This document shows positions 15,676-16,747 of a DNA stretch of 16,747 nucleotides, piece after piece. Source of the stretch: UBA6244 sp041582875. GTDB lineage: Bacteria > Bacteroidota > Bacteroidia > Bacteroidales > F082. Each line of letters begins with the position of its first letter. Positions within the stretch are counted from its first letter, which is position 1. The stretch covers positions 1 through 16,747 of the forward strand of contig JBFHGX010000085.1 in assembly GCA_041582875.1 (NCBI GenBank), written 5' to 3'. The translations under genes were made by a program, and so were the position numbers. The notes under the pieces were generated by a model, which was not told the origin of the DNA, ran no database searches, and saw only the letters and a program-made list of their open reading frames with translations.

Positions 15676-15695
15676 ATTCCGAAAGCTTTCGGAAT
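15676..15695. repeat. perfect 20-bp palindrome
   Basis: ATTCCGAAAGCTTTCGGAAT is exactly self-complementary. It lies 34 bp after the stop of the 14325 gene, and CAACTTTT follows it. Palindromes of the type CCGAAAGCTTTCGG often occur after genes in Bacteroidota and may act as terminators or mRNA ends. With no loop bases it could also be a dimer-binding site. Confidence 0.6.
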
Positions 15696-15730
15696 CAACT
15701 TTTAAAAATTCGTGCAAATCCATCAAATCA

Positions 15731-15816
15731 GCGTCATCTGTGTTCCATTACTCATGCGCCAGCCGCCAACAGCTAAAAGCCTTCCCCAATCCGCGTCATC
15801 TGCGTTATCTGCGTCC
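15731..15816 (+). repeat. GCGTCATCT-type 9-bp repeats
   Basis: GCGTCATCT occurs at 15731-15739 (followed by GTGTTCC) and again at 15793-15801. The second copy is followed directly by GCGTTATCT (15802-15810) and GCGTCC, giving a 9-bp period. Similar degenerate non-coding repeats are scattered in other Bacteroidota genomes as I recall them. No coding potential is convincing here. Confidence 0.5.
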
Positions 15817-15943
15817 TATTATTTATTCGTCTGCCCATTTTCAAATCAATTCAAATTGCCCCCATATGCATTCCATTACCTCACCCAGCCAATAGCCAAC
15901 AGAAAAAAACCAAGAGCATGATAAAATAAGTTTTCAAAAACTG

Positions 15944-16123
15944 CGTCACATCGTCACATCGTCACGAACCATCCATTTCAAACACCATTAATAACTAAAT
16001 ACCAATGAGATACAAAAACACCAAACCCCACCCATCAACAATCAAATCGTCACAGTTCCGTCACAGTTCCGTCACACTTCGTCACAAAAAACACCCAAAG
16101 CGTGACGGAGTGACGAAGTGACG
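15944..16123. repeat. array of ten CGTCAC/GTGACG units in three blocks
   Basis: Block 1 has CGTCAC at 15944, 15952 and 15960 (8-bp period, unit CGTCACAT). Block 2 has CGTCAC at 16048, 16059, 16070 and 16080 (periods 11, 11, 10; unit CGTCACAGTTC). Block 3 has the reverse complement GTGACG at 16102, 16110 and 16118 (8-bp period). Blocks 2 and 3 can pair: CACTTCGTCAC (16075-16085) with GTGACGGAGTG (16102-16112), 11 pairs including one G-T, around a 16-nt loop. The arrangement resembles an iteron or multi-operator array. Confidence 0.7.
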
Positions 16124-16425
16124 ATAAAACAAAACATTTTATCGCACCTCCTCAACCATAAATCCACAACAAGGAAATACCCCAATTCATCATTTTTCAC
16201 TCCACTTCCACACCAACCAAACATACCAAATCCCAATCATCATGAAAATTCTTGATCCATTTCTTTAACATTCCCTATACTTTGGAAACAGCTTTCAATA
16301 CCTGCGCAAATTCGTAATTCCCAACATCCAGCCTAAACTTATAAACCTCAAATAAGGTTAAAACTCTTATTATTTAATTAGGATTTGACAATCGAGATGT
16401 ATTAGTAAAATATTGAACAGAAGAG

Positions 16426-16565
16426 GCGGGAAGGCCTGTCAAAACAGCGGGCATAAGCGTGTGAATGCCTTCTGTTTAGAAGTGCATCAAGGGCGCTTGC
16501 CGTTTGTATGCGATAGCATACACTACCTTGATAGCACTTCTTGACAGGAGGCAGAGCGGGAAGGC
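16426..16565. repeat. 10-bp direct repeats flanking a folded element
   Basis: GCGGGAAGGC occurs at 16426-16435 and 16556-16565. Both copies are preceded by AGAG-like sequence (AAGAG and CAGA), so the similarity extends slightly further. They bracket the three-way-junction segment 16435-16548. The length fits a target-site duplication or element-end repeats, though duplication through the folded unit itself is also possible. Confidence 0.55.
16435..16548. other. 114-nt segment able to fold into a compact three-way junction
   Basis: P1: CCTGTCAA (16435-16442) with TTGACAGG (16541-16548), 8 bp. P2: 16443-16454 with 16465-16476, 11 pairs (one G-T) and one C-T mismatch, 10-nt loop. P3: GAAGTGC (16479-16485) with GCACTTC (16534-16540), extended by ATCAAGG (16486-16492) with CCTTGAT (16526-16532) past one bulged A. 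P3 is topped by TGTATGC (16505-16511) with GCATACA (16516-16522), loop GATA. Only two bases (16477-16478) are unpaired in the junction. It could be a structured RNA, a folded single-strand DNA end of a mobile element, or a repeated non-autonomous element. Strand is not decided, since both fold. Confidence 0.6.
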
Positions 16566-16591
16566 GCATTTGTTTTGACTATGGTTTTTTG

Positions 16592-16621
16592 TATCCTTTT
16601 TTGACTAACCAAAAAAGGATA
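16592..16621. terminator. 11-bp AT-rich hairpin with U/A tracts
   Basis: TATCCTTTTTT (16592-16602) and AAAAAAGGATA (16611-16621) form a perfect 11-bp stem with loop GACTAACC. It follows the three-way-junction element by 43 bp. TTTTGACTA is repeated at 16573-16581 and 16599-16607. The stem is too AT-rich for a classical terminator, so it may instead be part of a repeat element that includes the junction segment. Confidence 0.45.
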
Positions 16622-16747
16622 AACCCGTCCGGTTCTAGGACATCCTTATTTTTTAATCCGATAGTAATTTTTGGTCTAACTAATATCCGGCTTGAAAACC
16701 TATTAAAACTTTATTGCTTACAGCTTTTTTCATCCTTTTATCTATCC

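Larger units (their letters stand above)
15642..16747. other. 1.1-kb repeat- and hairpin-rich non-coding right end
   Basis: No gene is supported in this stretch. In order it holds the 20-bp palindrome, the GCGTCATCT repeats, the CGTCAC/GTGACG array, the three-way-junction segment between GCGGGAAGGC repeats, and the TATCC hairpin. The final ~125 bases show only short minus-strand open stretches without a credible start. Confidence 0.6.

Noticed and set aside
15712..15921. 69-codon plus-strand open frame
   Set aside because: Covers the GCGTCATCT repeats and has a low-complexity, non-protein-like translation.
15944..16123. CRISPR array
   Set aside because: Units are only 6 bp with 2-5 bp between them and no spacer-length unique sequence.
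16435..16548. tRNA or known riboswitch
   Set aside because: No acceptor/T-arm pattern or familiar aptamer core; arm lengths do not fit a tRNA.
16580..16720. Minus-strand open stretch through the TATCC hairpin ending in a Lys-rich tail
   Set aside because: About 40 codons without a start codon, overlapping a hairpin repeat; most likely spurious.

Overview
The window looks like chromosomal DNA of a Bacteroidota bacterium. Three sequence signals point there: a secreted protein with a C-terminal type IX secretion (T9SS) sorting domain, repeated promoter-like elements of the form TTTG/NTTG-N20-TAnnTTTG, and low-GC DNA with few Shine-Dalgarno sequences. The species cannot be named from the sequence.

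Layout. 1-354 is non-coding apart from a small inverted repeat. 355-1392 (minus) is a T9SS-type secreted protein gene with an in-frame TAA directly after its signal peptide. 1649-2187 holds a two-gene unit: a short J-domain protein and a tiny ribbon-helix-helix-like protein, behind a promoter with three tandem 10-bp repeats. 2257-10831 is a compact chemotaxis-type cluster in the order STAS, cheY, cheA, cheW, mcp, cheR, histidine-kinase-like protein, cheD, cheB. It is followed by a REC-HisKA-HATPase-REC hybrid kinase (10884-12452), which has its own good promoter. 12777-13841 is a corA-type gene broken by an in-frame TAG and with an altered GMN motif. A strong hairpin terminator lies at 13989-14023. 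14325-15641 encodes an unrecognised 438-residue protein. The last 1.1 kb is non-coding and rich in repeats and hairpins.

How the che genes fit together. The MCP has a large periplasmic sensor region and should drive CheA through CheW. CheA (HPt His44) should phosphorylate CheY (Asp53) and CheB (Asp59). CheR, CheB and CheD would adapt the receptor, whose C-terminus ends in a CheR-tether-like pentapeptide. No CheC, CheX or CheZ phosphatase and no flagellar gene is visible. The STAS protein and the two extra kinase-type proteins suggest a system feeding into something other than a plain flagellar motor. The first of those kinases has Asn41 in place of the phospho-accepting His although its ATP-binding boxes are intact.

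The most notable observations are this His-less kinase inside the che cluster, a 114-nt segment near the right end that can fold into a compact three-way junction between direct repeats, an array of ten CGTCAC/GTGACG units in both orientations, and nonsense-interrupted genes on both sides of an intact che cluster.
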